A stretch of 64,000 nt of DNA from Olleya aquimaris (lineage in GTDB: Bacteria; Bacteroidota; Bacteroidia; Flavobacteriales; Flavobacteriaceae). The notes under the pieces are model-generated. The model saw only the letters and a list, made by a program, of their open reading frames with translations, made no database searches and was not told where the DNA came from. Each line of letters begins with the position of its first letter. The stretch's first letter is position 1. The translations under genes were made by a program, and so were the position numbers. The stretch is from assembly GCF_003259525.1 (NCBI RefSeq), contig NZ_QLLO01000010.1, positions 56,280 through 120,279 of the forward strand, written 5' to 3'. This document shows positions 53,224 through 60,944 of this stretch, piece by piece.

Positions 53224-53697
53224 TCAAATTCTATTTGTTATATACGGATGTTGTAAGTAGTTTTTTCTTTCAGTTACTAATTCCGTTAATTTCTTCAGTT
53301 TTATTTTGTCAATTTTTTTCCAATCCGCTTTATCAAATTCCAATGTACTGAACTTTTTTAAACTCCTATACATTGGTAATATCACAGACTCAAAATCTCC
53401 AGTAAGCTCATAAATCAGATTTCGGTTTTCTGTTATTCCACCACTTTTTGAGATTATAAAATCAATTCCTTTTTTTTTGTTTGGTTTGAGTTCAAAGAAA
53501 TAACATTCAGGTTCCAGATTCCAGAGTGTTTCCGTTTTAATTCCGTTAAGTGCTAAAATCAGAGATTCGCAAAGTTTGTCAGTCGGATTTTTGGGAATAT
53601 TTGACGCACTAAATTTCAATTCGAGGTCAGAATATTTTAAACTTGTCGGCAACCAACCATTTTTAGGAATTTCAAAAGTTAATTTTAATTTACTCAT
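53224..53697 (-). CDS. Orphan soluble protein of unknown function (accessory islet)
   Basis: The 157-residue protein has no signal peptide, membrane segment or motif I know. It is rich in Lys and Glu and appears to form an alpha/beta domain: LKLTFEIPKNGWLPTSLKYS, LCESLILALNGIKTETLWNL, CYFFELKPNKKKGIDFIISK. The C-terminal 60 residues (about 95-157) look helical. It begins 5 bases after a small membrane protein gene on the same strand, so the two form an operon. The pair is bounded by inverted repeats (53250-53262 and 53941-53953), suggesting a transferred unit. The use of TTCCG- and ATT-rich codons looks unlike the neighbours, by eye. Confidence 0.7.
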   Translation of the reverse strand: MSKLKLTFEIPKNGWLPTSLKYSDLELKFSASNIPKNPTDKLCESLILALNGIKTETLWNLEPECYFFELKPNKKKGIDFIISKSGGITENRNLIYELTGDFESVILPMYRSLKKFSTLEFDKADWKKIDKIKLKKLTELVTERKNYLQHPYITNRI

Positions 53698-53953
53698 AAA
53701 TTCTAAATTTTAATTCCCAATAGAACTATAAAAGCGAATATTATACAAATGATTGAAGAGACTCTAAAAAAGATTTTCATTCCTTTAAAAATTCCTGGTG
53801 CTTTCTCAACTAATTTAGGGTTATGTTTATTATGAAATTTTAATTGATATTTCACAATTATCGGTCCAATAAACCAAAAAAGTAAAGCTGCGAAAATGAA
53901 AAATAATGTTGGTTTTAGATTGTCCATTAATGTCTATGTAAATTACTTACAAC
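53250..53953. other. Two-gene unit bounded by inverted repeats
   Basis: GTTGTAAGTAGTT at 53250-53262 and AATTACTTACAAC at 53941-53953 are inverted copies of each other with 12 of 13 bases matching. They bracket the membrane and soluble orphan genes; the left copy lies inside the last codons of the soluble protein gene. No transposase or integrase is present. The repeats may mark a cassette-like insertion between rnpB and dnaX. Confidence 0.45.
53703..53927 (-). CDS. Small two-helix membrane protein (accessory islet)
   Basis: The 74-residue protein has two hydrophobic segments, LFFIFAALLFWFIGPIIVKY (about 8-27) and FFRVSSIICIIFAFIVLLGI (about 53-72), joined by a basic loop (KFHNKHNPKLVEKAPGIFKG). 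I do not recognise a family; small membrane proteins next to soluble orphans often act as anchors or partners, but nothing here proves that. It is the first gene of the two-gene unit and starts just before the islet's repeat-rich noncoding part. Confidence 0.65.
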   Translation of the reverse strand: MDNLKPTLFFIFAALLFWFIGPIIVKYQLKFHNKHNPKLVEKAPGIFKGMKIFFRVSSIICIIFAFIVLLGIKI

Positions 53954-54600
53954 GTTGTTGTGTATGATTAGTTTGCGTTGTTAAGCAACTAATTTAATAA
54001 ATAAAAACTAGCCTAAGTGAAATTCGGCAGAATTTCACGACAATTAAGAAACGAGCAAATTAAATATACACGTTGTTGCCAAACGTGGAATTTCAGTTGC
54101 ATCTTTTCCGCAAACAATGTTATTCCGTTTGAGTGGATTTCAGCGCAAGAGTTGGAATTCCGCAAGAGTAAAGTTCAGCAAATGAGTGTTTTAGTTTTTA
54201 CTTTCTTAAAATTCTAAAAAAATTTCGCGCCTAAAACGAGGTTTTTTTTTAGATAAAGTGGCAAAAATTCCACAAGAGTAAAATTCAGATCTTGAGTAAG
54301 TTTTTCAGAGTTTGAGTAGGCAGAAAATCAGCAGTTTTATAAATTCTGATTTTTTGCGTCAGAGTGAAATTTCGCTATGTTTGGCAACTCGTTATATAGT
54401 AAGTTTTATTGTCTATATCCCGTAAATATATCGGGATATGGAAGCTTTAGTATTGTTGTTATCCCGTAAAGTTAATTATAAATAAATATCCAAACAATTA
54501 TTAATTAATCAATATACTATTCTGCTTAAAAAGTGTTTTATTTTGTTAATAACTCCTATTAAATTATACCTTCAAATTTCTAATTTTGAATATGAATTTT
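53954..54600. repeat. Repeat-rich noncoding part of the islet
   Basis: This gap holds no convincing gene. It contains a perfect 9-base hairpin GTGAAATTC/GAATTTCAC with a GGCA loop (54017-54038), a hairpin CACGTT/AACGTG (54069-54087), the MITE-like pair GTTGCCAAAC ... GTTTGGCAAC (54075-54388), imperfect direct repeats TTCCGCAAGAGTAAAGTTCAG-like (54158-54178 and 54268-54288, with shorter CGCAAGAGT copies at 54144 and 54161), and ATATCCCG/CGGGATAT (54415-54439). It is unusually rich in short repeats compared with the rest of the window. Confidence 0.75.
54075..54388. mobile_element. MITE-like element (inverted-repeat-bounded, noncoding)
   Basis: The 314-base segment begins with GTTGCCAAAC (54075-54084) and ends with its exact inverse GTTTGGCAAC (54379-54388). 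The similarity extends inward: GGAATTTCA at the left and its counterpart GTGAAATTTCGC at the right. It codes for nothing that looks real. It could be a nonautonomous transposon remnant or a cassette boundary; no target-site duplication could be defined, so confidence is low. Confidence 0.4.
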
Positions 54601-54608
54601 TAACTTTG
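54601..54608 (+). promoter_or_regulatory. -7 box upstream of dnaX
   Basis: TAACTTTG is a full TAnnTTTG match. TTTC at 54577-54580, 20 bases upstream, is a weak -33 candidate. The leader to the TTG start would be about 45 bases and contains a dyad. Confidence 0.5.
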
Positions 54609-54620
54609 TTACTATTAAAA

Positions 54621-54638
54621 TAACATCTAAAGATGTTA
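54621..54638 (+). promoter_or_regulatory. Perfect dyad in the dnaX leader
   Basis: TAACATCT and AGATGTTA are exact inverse arms separated by AA, placed between the -7 box and the TTG start codon. It could be an operator or a small mRNA hairpin. Confidence 0.5.
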
Positions 54639-54655
54639 GAAAAACGTAGTATTAA

Positions 54656-56389
54656 TTGGAACACTTTGTAGTATCGGCTAGAAAATACAGACCACAAACA
54701 TTTAAAGATGTTGTGGGACAGTCTGCTATTACAAATACGTTAACTAATGCTATAGAAAATAATCATTTAGCACAAGCCTTATTATTTACAGGACCACGTG
54801 GTGTTGGTAAAACCAGTTGCGCACGTATTTTGGCTAAAATGATTAATAGTGATGGTAATGAGACTGGTGACGAGGATTACGCCTTTAATATTTTTGAGTT
54901 GGATGCAGCATCAAACAACTCGGTTGACGATATTAGAAACTTAACAGACCAAGTCCGTATACCACCACAAGTTGGTAAATATAAAGTCTATATTATTGAC
55001 GAGGTACACATGCTGTCTCAAGCTGCTTTTAATGCCTTTTTAAAAACTTTAGAAGAGCCTCCAAAACATTGTATTTTTATACTTGCAACTACTGAAAAGC
55101 ACAAAATAATTCCAACCATCTTATCGCGTTGTCAAATCTTTGATTTTAAACGTATAACTGTTAAAGATGCTAAAGAGTACTTAAAATATATTGCTAAAGA
55201 GCAAGGGATTACTGCAGAGGATGATGCTTTACACATTATTGCCCAAAAAGCAGATGGTGCTATGCGTGACGCCTTATCTATTTTTGACAGAGTAGTAAGT
55301 TTTTCTGGTAAAGAGTTAACCAGACAATCTGTTACCGAAAACTTAAACGTCCTTGACTACGAAACCTACTTTGAAAGCACAGACTATATTTTGGAAAATA
55401 AAATTCCAGAATTATTAATTCTGTTTAATAAAACCTTAGCCAAAGGGTTTGATGGCCACCATTATATTGCAGGATTAGCGTCACATTTTAGAGACTTGTT
55501 AGTGTGTAAAAACCCATCTACAATAGAGTTATTAGAGGTTGGTGATGACACTAAAACTAAATATGTAGAGCAAGCCCAAAAAGCATCTCAAGACTTTTTA
55601 ATTAAAGGAATTAACTTGGCTAACGAGTGTGATTTAAAATATAAAAGCAGTAAAAACCAACGACTCTTGGTTGAGTTAACACTAATGCAATTAGCCTCTA
55701 TCACTTTTGATGGAGAAAAAAAAAATAGCAGTCGCTTCATAATTCCGCCTTCTTATTTTAAAAAGATTGGTATTACACCTGTAAAAGTCACAAAACCTAA
55801 AAAGGAACCTGAAGCTATACAAACGGTTGAAAAAGAACCTGTAAAGGTTAATCCAGAATTACAAAAATTTGTTGAACCACCTAAACCTAAAATTGTTTTA
55901 GAAAAAGGAATTGCTTCGGACAACAAACGTACCTCTGGTTTATCTTTAAAAAGTATTAGAGCCAAAAAAGAGCATCAAATTAAGCAATTGGAAGTTGTTG
56001 TTGATGAAGAAAACTTACCACGTGATGCGTTTAACCAAGATGAATTAGTTACTGTTTGGAATCAATTTGTAGATCAAATTGAAAAAGAGGGTAATTACAA
56101 CTTAGCCTCTATACTATCTATTGACACTCCAACACTTGCTGAGGATGGATATACTATTCAATTAACTTTTCCTAATCCAACCAATAAGGTAGAAGTTGAA
56201 CGTAACTCGTTTGATTTAATGTCTTATTTACGTAAACATCTTAATAATTATGATGTCACTTTAGACATTACAATTAATGAAGCTTTAAATACTAAATATG
56301 CCTACACTCCTATTGAAAAGTACGAGAAATTAAAAGAGAAAAACCCTAATTTAGAATTGCTACGTAAAACCTTTGATTTGGATCTTTAA
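54656..56389 (+). CDS. dnaX: DNA polymerase III subunit gamma/tau, TTG start
   Basis: The 577-residue clamp-loader subunit has the AAA+ ATPase core: MEHFVVSARKYRPQTFKDVV (the family start), Walker A TGPRGVGKTSCARIL (about 46-58), Walker B in YIIDEVHMLSQAAFN, sensor 1 in IFILATTEKHKI and the arginine-finger region in TILSRCQIFDF. The initiation codon is TTG at 54656: MEHF is the usual beginning and no ATG stands upstream in frame. The four-cysteine zinc module that usually follows Walker A is absent, only C55 lying before DAASNNSVDD. The C-terminal part (about 370-577) is basic then variable, as in tau. No slippery A-run frameshift for a gamma form was evident. Confidence 0.93.
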   Translation: MEHFVVSARKYRPQTFKDVVGQSAITNTLTNAIENNHLAQALLFTGPRGVGKTSCARILAKMINSDGNETGDEDYAFNIFELDAASNNSVDDIRNLTDQVRIPPQVGKYKVYIIDEVHMLSQAAFNAFLKTLEEPPKHCIFILATTEKHKIIPTILSRCQIFDFKRITVKDAKEYLKYIAKEQGITAEDDALHIIAQKADGAMRDALSIFDRVVSFSGKELTRQSVTENLNVLDYETYFESTDYILENKIPELLILFNKTLAKGFDGHHYIAGLASHFRDLLVCKNPSTIELLEVGDDTKTKYVEQAQKASQDFLIKGINLANECDLKYKSSKNQRLLVELTLMQLASITFDGEKKNSSRFIIPPSYFKKIGITPVKVTKPKKEPEAIQTVEKEPVKVNPELQKFVEPPKPKIVLEKGIASDNKRTSGLSLKSIRAKKEHQIKQLEVVVDEENLPRDAFNQDELVTVWNQFVDQIEKEGNYNLASILSIDTPTLAEDGYTIQLTFPNPTNKVEVERNSFDLMSYLRKHLNNYDVTLDITINEALNTKYAYTPIEKYEKLKEKNPNLELLRKTFDLDL

Positions 56390-56470
56390 TGGATGACCAA
56401 AGTCCGATGATAGATGTTTTTCTCACTTTTAAGTGTTTTGTCATAACTAGTATTGAACGTATAAATTGAA

Positions 56471-56478
56471 TATCTTTG
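56471..56478 (+). promoter_or_regulatory. -7 box upstream of the 46-residue lipoprotein
   Basis: TATCTTTG is a full TAnnTTTG match 4 bases before the ATG at 56483. It implies a very short leader. Confidence 0.4.
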
Positions 56479-56482
56479 TTAT

Positions 56483-56623
56483 ATGAATAGATTCACACTT
56501 TTACTCTTAGGCATTTTAATTGCTTTTTTAAGCTGTGATGGTCGTGACAGAGTCCATAAAACCCCTCAAGAAGTACTTATTGAAAATAAGCTTTTAGACT
56601 CGTTTTCAGTACGTAAAATATGA
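56483..56623 (+). CDS. Very small lipoprotein, possibly truncated
   Basis: The frame codes for 46 residues: MNRFTLLLLGILIAFLSC is a lipoprotein signal with lipobox FLSC (C18), and the mature part is only 29 residues (DGRDRVHKTPQEVLIENKLL, then DSFSVRKI). I recall longer flavobacterial proteins beginning in this way, so the TGA at 56621-56623 may have cut a once longer gene. The alternative is a genuine small lipoprotein. It is followed after 32 bases by miaE, with a heptad repeat in the gap. Confidence 0.55.
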   Translation: MNRFTLLLLGILIAFLSCDGRDRVHKTPQEVLIENKLLDSFSVRKI

Positions 56624-56625
56624 AA

Positions 56626-56647
56626 TTTTTAATTTTTAACTTTTAAC
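56626..56647 (+). repeat. Heptad array (TTTTTAA, TTTTTAA, CTTTTAA) before miaE
   Basis: Three 7-base units in register end at 56646, 9 bases before the miaE ATG at 56656. The flanking CTAATATAA resembles the CTGTAATA found between the heptad array and the serA ATG. Confidence 0.7.
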
Positions 56648-56655
56648 TAATATAA

Positions 56656-57237
56656 ATGCTAGGACTTAAACTACCCACAGATCCACGTTGGGTCAACATC
56701 GTAGAAAAAAACATAGAGGACATATTAACAGACCATGCGTATTGCGAACAAAAAGCAACTAGTACAGCCATATCCTTAATAGTTAGTTTTCCTGAATACA
56801 CAGAGTTGGTTCAAGAAATGGTAGCTTTAGTTAAAGAAGAAATTAGCCATTTTAAAATGGTACATGATTTAATCTTAAAAAAAGGTTGGACACTAGGTCG
56901 AGACAGAAAGGATGACTACGTTATACAGCTATTAACTTTTTTTCCAAAAGGTGGAAGCCGAACCACGCAATTAGTACACAGATTATTATATGCAGCTTTA
57001 ATTGAAGCTAGAAGTTGCGAGCGTTTTAGACTATTGTCTGAAGAATTAGAAGATAAAGAATTAGCAGAATTTTACAGAAAATTAATGGTCAGTGAAGCTA
57101 ACCATTACACCATGTTTTTAGGGTTTGCAAGACAATATGGAGACCGAAAAGAAGTGGATAAAAAATGGCAAGATTTACTTGAATTTGAAGCACAAATCAT
57201 GAAAAATTTAAGTAAAAGCGAAACCATACATGGTTAA
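56656..57237 (+). CDS. miaE: tRNA 2-methylthio-N6-isopentenyladenosine37 hydroxylase
   Basis: MiaE (193 residues) is a diiron oxygenase that hydroxylates the isopentenyl group of ms2i6A37 in tRNA. Candidate iron ligands in the four-helix bundle include the glutamate and histidine patterns DHAYCEQKATSTAISLIVSF, LVKEEISHFKMVHDLI, AALIEARSCERFRLL and KLMVSEANHYTMFLGF. The length is normal. It is preceded by a heptad array and followed by a bidirectional terminator; no miaA or miaB is in the window. Confidence 0.93.
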   Translation: MLGLKLPTDPRWVNIVEKNIEDILTDHAYCEQKATSTAISLIVSFPEYTELVQEMVALVKEEISHFKMVHDLILKKGWTLGRDRKDDYVIQLLTFFPKGGSRTTQLVHRLLYAALIEARSCERFRLLSEELEDKELAEFYRKLMVSEANHYTMFLGFARQYGDRKEVDKKWQDLLEFEAQIMKNLSKSETIHG

Positions 57238-57251
57238 CAATAAGATTTAAA

Positions 57252-57288
57252 TAAAAAAGCCAATTCTATGTAGAATTGGCTTTTTTTA
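57252..57288. terminator. Bidirectional terminator between miaE and the porin gene
   Basis: Arms GCCAATTC and GAATTGGC around TATGTA are framed by six As and seven Ts. Confidence 0.88.
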
Positions 57289-57304
57289 AATTGATTTAGT
57301 TGTA

Positions 57305-57841
57305 TTAAAATTTAACTCCTAATCCAATCTGCATGTTTGTATTTTTTGCTTCTAAATTTGCAGAATTGTCATCTAAAACATTAGTTAAACCATAAGAGTA
57401 TCTAAAATCAATAAAAAACTCTTCAGAAATCATATATTCAAGTCCTCCTAAACCAGAAAAACCGAAATTTTTAAATCCGTCGTTATATTCATGTCCTTTT
57501 ATACTAGCAACAGGTCCTAAGCCTAGGGTAAAATTTTCGCTAATTTGAAATTTAAAAAATAAAGGCATTTGGATATAGTTAATTCTTAAGTTTTGATCTT
57601 TAGCACCTTCTGCAGAAAACTGAATTTCTGGAGCAAATGCAAGAGTATTTGACAAACCATATTCACCGAAAAAACCTATAAAAAAGCCATTTCTATGTGC
57701 GTTTTCAACTCCTGCAGGTACCATAGGTTCAAAATCTAAGTTTGAAATAGTATAACCTGCTCTAACACCATATAATGCATCCTGAGAAAATCCATAAAAA
57801 GACGCTAGAAACAGTGTAAATAGTAAAATAGTTTTTTTCAT
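57305..57841 (-). CDS. Outer-membrane beta-barrel protein (porin family)
   Basis: The 178-residue protein has a signal peptide (TILLFTLFLASFYGFS) and eight likely strands with an aromatic terminal residue (GLGVKF). Segments such as LYGVRAGYTISNLDF, GFFIGFFGEYGLSNTLAFAP, PLFFKFQISENFTLGLGP and GLGGLEYMISEEFFIDFRYS are typical of the OmpA/OprF-like small barrels. The role is unknown, perhaps structural. Single gene, convergent with miaE. Confidence 0.88.
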   Translation of the reverse strand: MKKTILLFTLFLASFYGFSQDALYGVRAGYTISNLDFEPMVPAGVENAHRNGFFIGFFGEYGLSNTLAFAPEIQFSAEGAKDQNLRINYIQMPLFFKFQISENFTLGLGPVASIKGHEYNDGFKNFGFSGLGGLEYMISEEFFIDFRYSYGLTNVLDDNSANLEAKNTNMQIGLGVKF

Positions 57842-57938
57842 GTTTTGAAAAATTTAAGTTGGTTAAATTGAGTTATTGATTACAATAGTAAATATATATT
57901 TTTTTAATAAATTAAATATAATAAACAGATAAAGTGTA

Positions 57939-58850
57939 TTATTTTAACTTTGTATGGCTTGATACTGTTTCATTATACATACTTTTTATAATCCCATCTG
58001 CCAATCCAATTTTTGGGACGTAAATGTCTTTAGCGCCAGACCACTTCATTGCAGAAAGGTATATTCTAGTTGCAGGTATAATTACATCTGCTCTATCTTG
58101 ATTTAAATCTAGTATAGAAATTCGCTCTTCATAAGAATAAGTCTGTAACATATTGTAATATGTAGTTAAATAAAAGTAAGATAAGGGTTTACCTAACGCT
58201 TTACCTGACACTTTAAATATTTTATTAATGTTACCACCAGACCCTAAAACATCAATCTTTTCGTATGTTTCAGTTTGTGTTTTAATCCAGTGTTCTAGAT
58301 CTAACCAAGCTTCTTTTTTAACCATATCATTTAATAATCGGACGGTTCCAATTTTAAAAGACTTTGATGATACTTTTTCTCCATTAGTTATAATAGAAAA
58401 TTCTGTACTACCTCCTCCAACATCTACATACAAATAGGTTTTATTTACATCAATAAAAGTATTTAAATCGGTTGCAGCAATAATAGCAGCTTCTTCTTCG
58501 CCTTCTATAATATCTATTTGCAAACCAGTTTTTTTCTTGATGAGCTTTGCTATTTCTTTTCCATTATTAGCTTCACGCATTGCAGATGTTGCACAAGCCT
58601 TGTACTTTACTACTCCATGGGACTGCATTAGTAATTTAAAAGCCAACATAGTATCTAACATACGTTTAATGTTATTTTCTGAAATGACTTCTGTAATAAA
58701 AACATCTGCACCAAGTCTAATAGGCACCCTTACCAACGAGCTTTTTTTAAACCGTGTGGGCTTATCCTTTTCTTCTACAATATTAGAAATTAGTAGTCTA
58801 ACTGCATTAGAACCTATATCTATAGCTGCATATTTTTGAATTTTAAGCAT
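57939..58850 (-). CDS. Ppx/GppA-family exopolyphosphatase
   Basis: The 303-residue protein belongs to the actin-like ASKHA phosphatases: YAAIDIGSNAVRLLI (phosphate-1 loop, about 7-21), ACATSAMREANNG, YVDVGGGSTEFSII (phosphate-2 loop) and VLGSGGNINKIF. Ppx removes terminal phosphate from polyphosphate; GppA acts on pppGpp. The overlap of 8 bases with the ppk1 gene favours polyphosphate as substrate. At about 300 residues it has only the N-terminal catalytic domains, as is usual in Bacteroidota. Confidence 0.9.
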   Translation of the reverse strand: MLKIQKYAAIDIGSNAVRLLISNIVEEKDKPTRFKKSSLVRVPIRLGADVFITEVISENNIKRMLDTMLAFKLLMQSHGVVKYKACATSAMREANNGKEIAKLIKKKTGLQIDIIEGEEEAAIIAATDLNTFIDVNKTYLYVDVGGGSTEFSIITNGEKVSSKSFKIGTVRLLNDMVKKEAWLDLEHWIKTQTETYEKIDVLGSGGNINKIFKVSGKALGKPLSYFYLTTYYNMLQTYSYEERISILDLNQDRADVIIPATRIYLSAMKWSGAKDIYVPKIGLADGIIKSMYNETVSSHTKLK

Positions 58851-60903
58851 CTAATTTATTTTTTAAATAATTATAAGCTTCAAATTGTGCTCTAAATTTT
58901 GGTTTATCGTTTTGTTTATAGGTGTTATTTTGTGCTTTATTTAATAGTCTTGCTTTAAGGTTATCCTTCCAGCAAATGTCAAACGTATCTATTAACTCTA
59001 ATTTAATAGCATCATCATAAATTGGACAAGTAACCTCTACTCTATTTTCAATATTTCTAGTCATCCAATCTGCAGAAGAAATAAACACTTTAGGGTCATT
59101 ATCGTTACAGAAAATATACAATCTAGTATGTTCTAAAAATTTATCTACAATACTAATAACTTCAATATTTTCACTTACCCCTTTAACGCCTGGTACTAAA
59201 CAACAAATGCCTCTTACAACCATGTCTATTTTTACTCCTGCTTGACTAGCTTCGTATAGTTTATCAATCATTTGATAACTAGTTAAGCTATTCATTTTTA
59301 GCTTCATATAAGCTGGCTTACCGTCTTTTTTATTCTGAATTTCTTGATCAATAAGCTGAAAAAATTTGTTTTTAGTGTAATGAGGCGAAGTAATAATATG
59401 CTTATATCTATATATCTTATAATTTACTTCAAAAAAATTGAAGACTTTATTGATGTCTTTTAAGATTTTAGAATTAGCAGTAAATAATGTGTAATCTGTA
59501 TAGATTTTAGCAGTAGACTCGTTAAAATTACCTGTGCTTATAAACCCGTAGCGTTTTAATTTTTTTCCTTCTTCACGCTCTATAACACACATTTTGCTAT
59601 GCACTTTTAATCCTTGTACACCAAATATTAATTGTACACCTTCACGTTGCATTTGTTCTGCATAGGTAATATTGGCTTGTTCATCAAAACGGGCTTGGAT
59701 TTCCATAGAAACAATTACTTTTTTACCATTTTTAGCCGCATTTATCAATGAACTTGCCACTTGAGAAATTTGAGCCAATCTGTAAATAGTAATTTTTATA
59801 GTTTTAACCTTAGGATCTAGAGCAGCTTCGCGTAAAAACTTAACCACGTAAGCAAAAGTGTGGTAAGGTGCATATTGTAAGTAATCTTTTTTAGCAATAG
59901 CTTCAAAAATACTGCCTTCTAAGGATAACCCTTTAACTTGTAATGGTATTATTTTGTCATACAATAAATCTGTTCTACCTAAACTAGGAAAATCCATATA
60001 ATCTCTTCGATTATGGTATCGTCCACCAGGAATAATACTATCTGTATTATCAATATTAAGCTTTTCCATTAAAAACTCTAAAGTAGACTTGTCAATAGTT
60101 TTATCGTAAACAAATCTTACAGGCTCTGCATCTTCACGTTCTTTAACACTATCGCTAATTTTCTCCATGAAACTTTTAGTTAAATCACTATCTAGATCTA
60201 GCTCTGCATCTTTAGTGATTTTAATCATGTGTGCTGTAATTTTTGTGTATTCAAAAATATTGAAAATATCATCTAAAAACAGACGTAGTAAGTCATCTAA
60301 AATAATGACATTGTCTTTATCGCCTTCTTTAGGTAATACAATAAAACGATCCATATTTTTAGAAATCTCAATCAATGCATATTGATTAGTTTCATCTTTC
60401 AATTTCATGTTAACCGCTAAATATGCTGCATCATCTTTAAGGTTAGGAAGTTTTAAATCTGTATTTAAAATTATGGTTACTAAAGCTGGGCTTACTTTTT
60501 CAAGAAAGTACCGTTTAAGAAAGGCTTTTTGAGATTTTGAAACTTTATTTTCTCTAAGTATAAAAATATTTTCAGTCTCTAACTGTTTTTGAATATGACC
60601 TAATATCTTTAAACTTTCAGTTTGATGTTTAATTACTGTATTTGTTATAATATCCAGTAATTTTGAAGCTTTTATACCACCAAGTTGGCTTTTACCTTCT
60701 TTACCTGCAAAATTTATACGTTGAACGGTAGCATATCTTACTTTAAAAAACTCGTCTAAATTGTTAGAGTAAATTCCTAAAAACCTTAGTCGTTCTATTA
60801 ATGGAACCGTTTCGTCTGCTGCTTCTTGAAGCACTCGATGATTAAATTGTAACCAACTTAGCTCTCTATTAATATATTTATTATCAATTATATGATTAGT
60901 CAT
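58843..60903 (-). CDS. ppk1: Polyphosphate kinase 1
   Basis: The 686-residue enzyme makes polyphosphate from ATP. It has the PPK1 start YINRELSWLQFNHRVLQEA, the phospholipase D-like catalytic halves with the autophosphorylated histidine in LKVHSKMCVIEREEG, and YGFISTGNFNESTAKIYTDY. Further on, KIDMVVRGICCLVPGVKG and FISSADWMTRNIENRVE are family motifs. It overlaps the Ppx gene by 8 bases and follows the SixA-like gene by 41 bases, so synthesis, degradation and a phosphohistidine phosphatase are in one transcript. Confidence 0.95.
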   Translation of the reverse strand: MTNHIIDNKYINRELSWLQFNHRVLQEAADETVPLIERLRFLGIYSNNLDEFFKVRYATVQRINFAGKEGKSQLGGIKASKLLDIITNTVIKHQTESLKILGHIQKQLETENIFILRENKVSKSQKAFLKRYFLEKVSPALVTIILNTDLKLPNLKDDAAYLAVNMKLKDETNQYALIEISKNMDRFIVLPKEGDKDNVIILDDLLRLFLDDIFNIFEYTKITAHMIKITKDAELDLDSDLTKSFMEKISDSVKEREDAEPVRFVYDKTIDKSTLEFLMEKLNIDNTDSIIPGGRYHNRRDYMDFPSLGRTDLLYDKIIPLQVKGLSLEGSIFEAIAKKDYLQYAPYHTFAYVVKFLREAALDPKVKTIKITIYRLAQISQVASSLINAAKNGKKVIVSMEIQARFDEQANITYAEQMQREGVQLIFGVQGLKVHSKMCVIEREEGKKLKRYGFISTGNFNESTAKIYTDYTLFTANSKILKDINKVFNFFEVNYKIYRYKHIITSPHYTKNKFFQLIDQEIQNKKDGKPAYMKLKMNSLTSYQMIDKLYEASQAGVKIDMVVRGICCLVPGVKGVSENIEVISIVDKFLEHTRLYIFCNDNDPKVFISSADWMTRNIENRVEVTCPIYDDAIKLELIDTFDICWKDNLKARLLNKAQNNTYKQNDKPKFRAQFEAYNYLKNKLDA

Positions 60904-60944
60904 TTATTGTATAGATTTAATTACAAATATATCTATTAGTAAAA

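Noticed and set aside
54017..54217. 66-codon open frame in the islet
   Set aside because: It runs through the GTGAAATTC hairpin and the MITE-like repeats, has no coding-like composition and no recognisable product.
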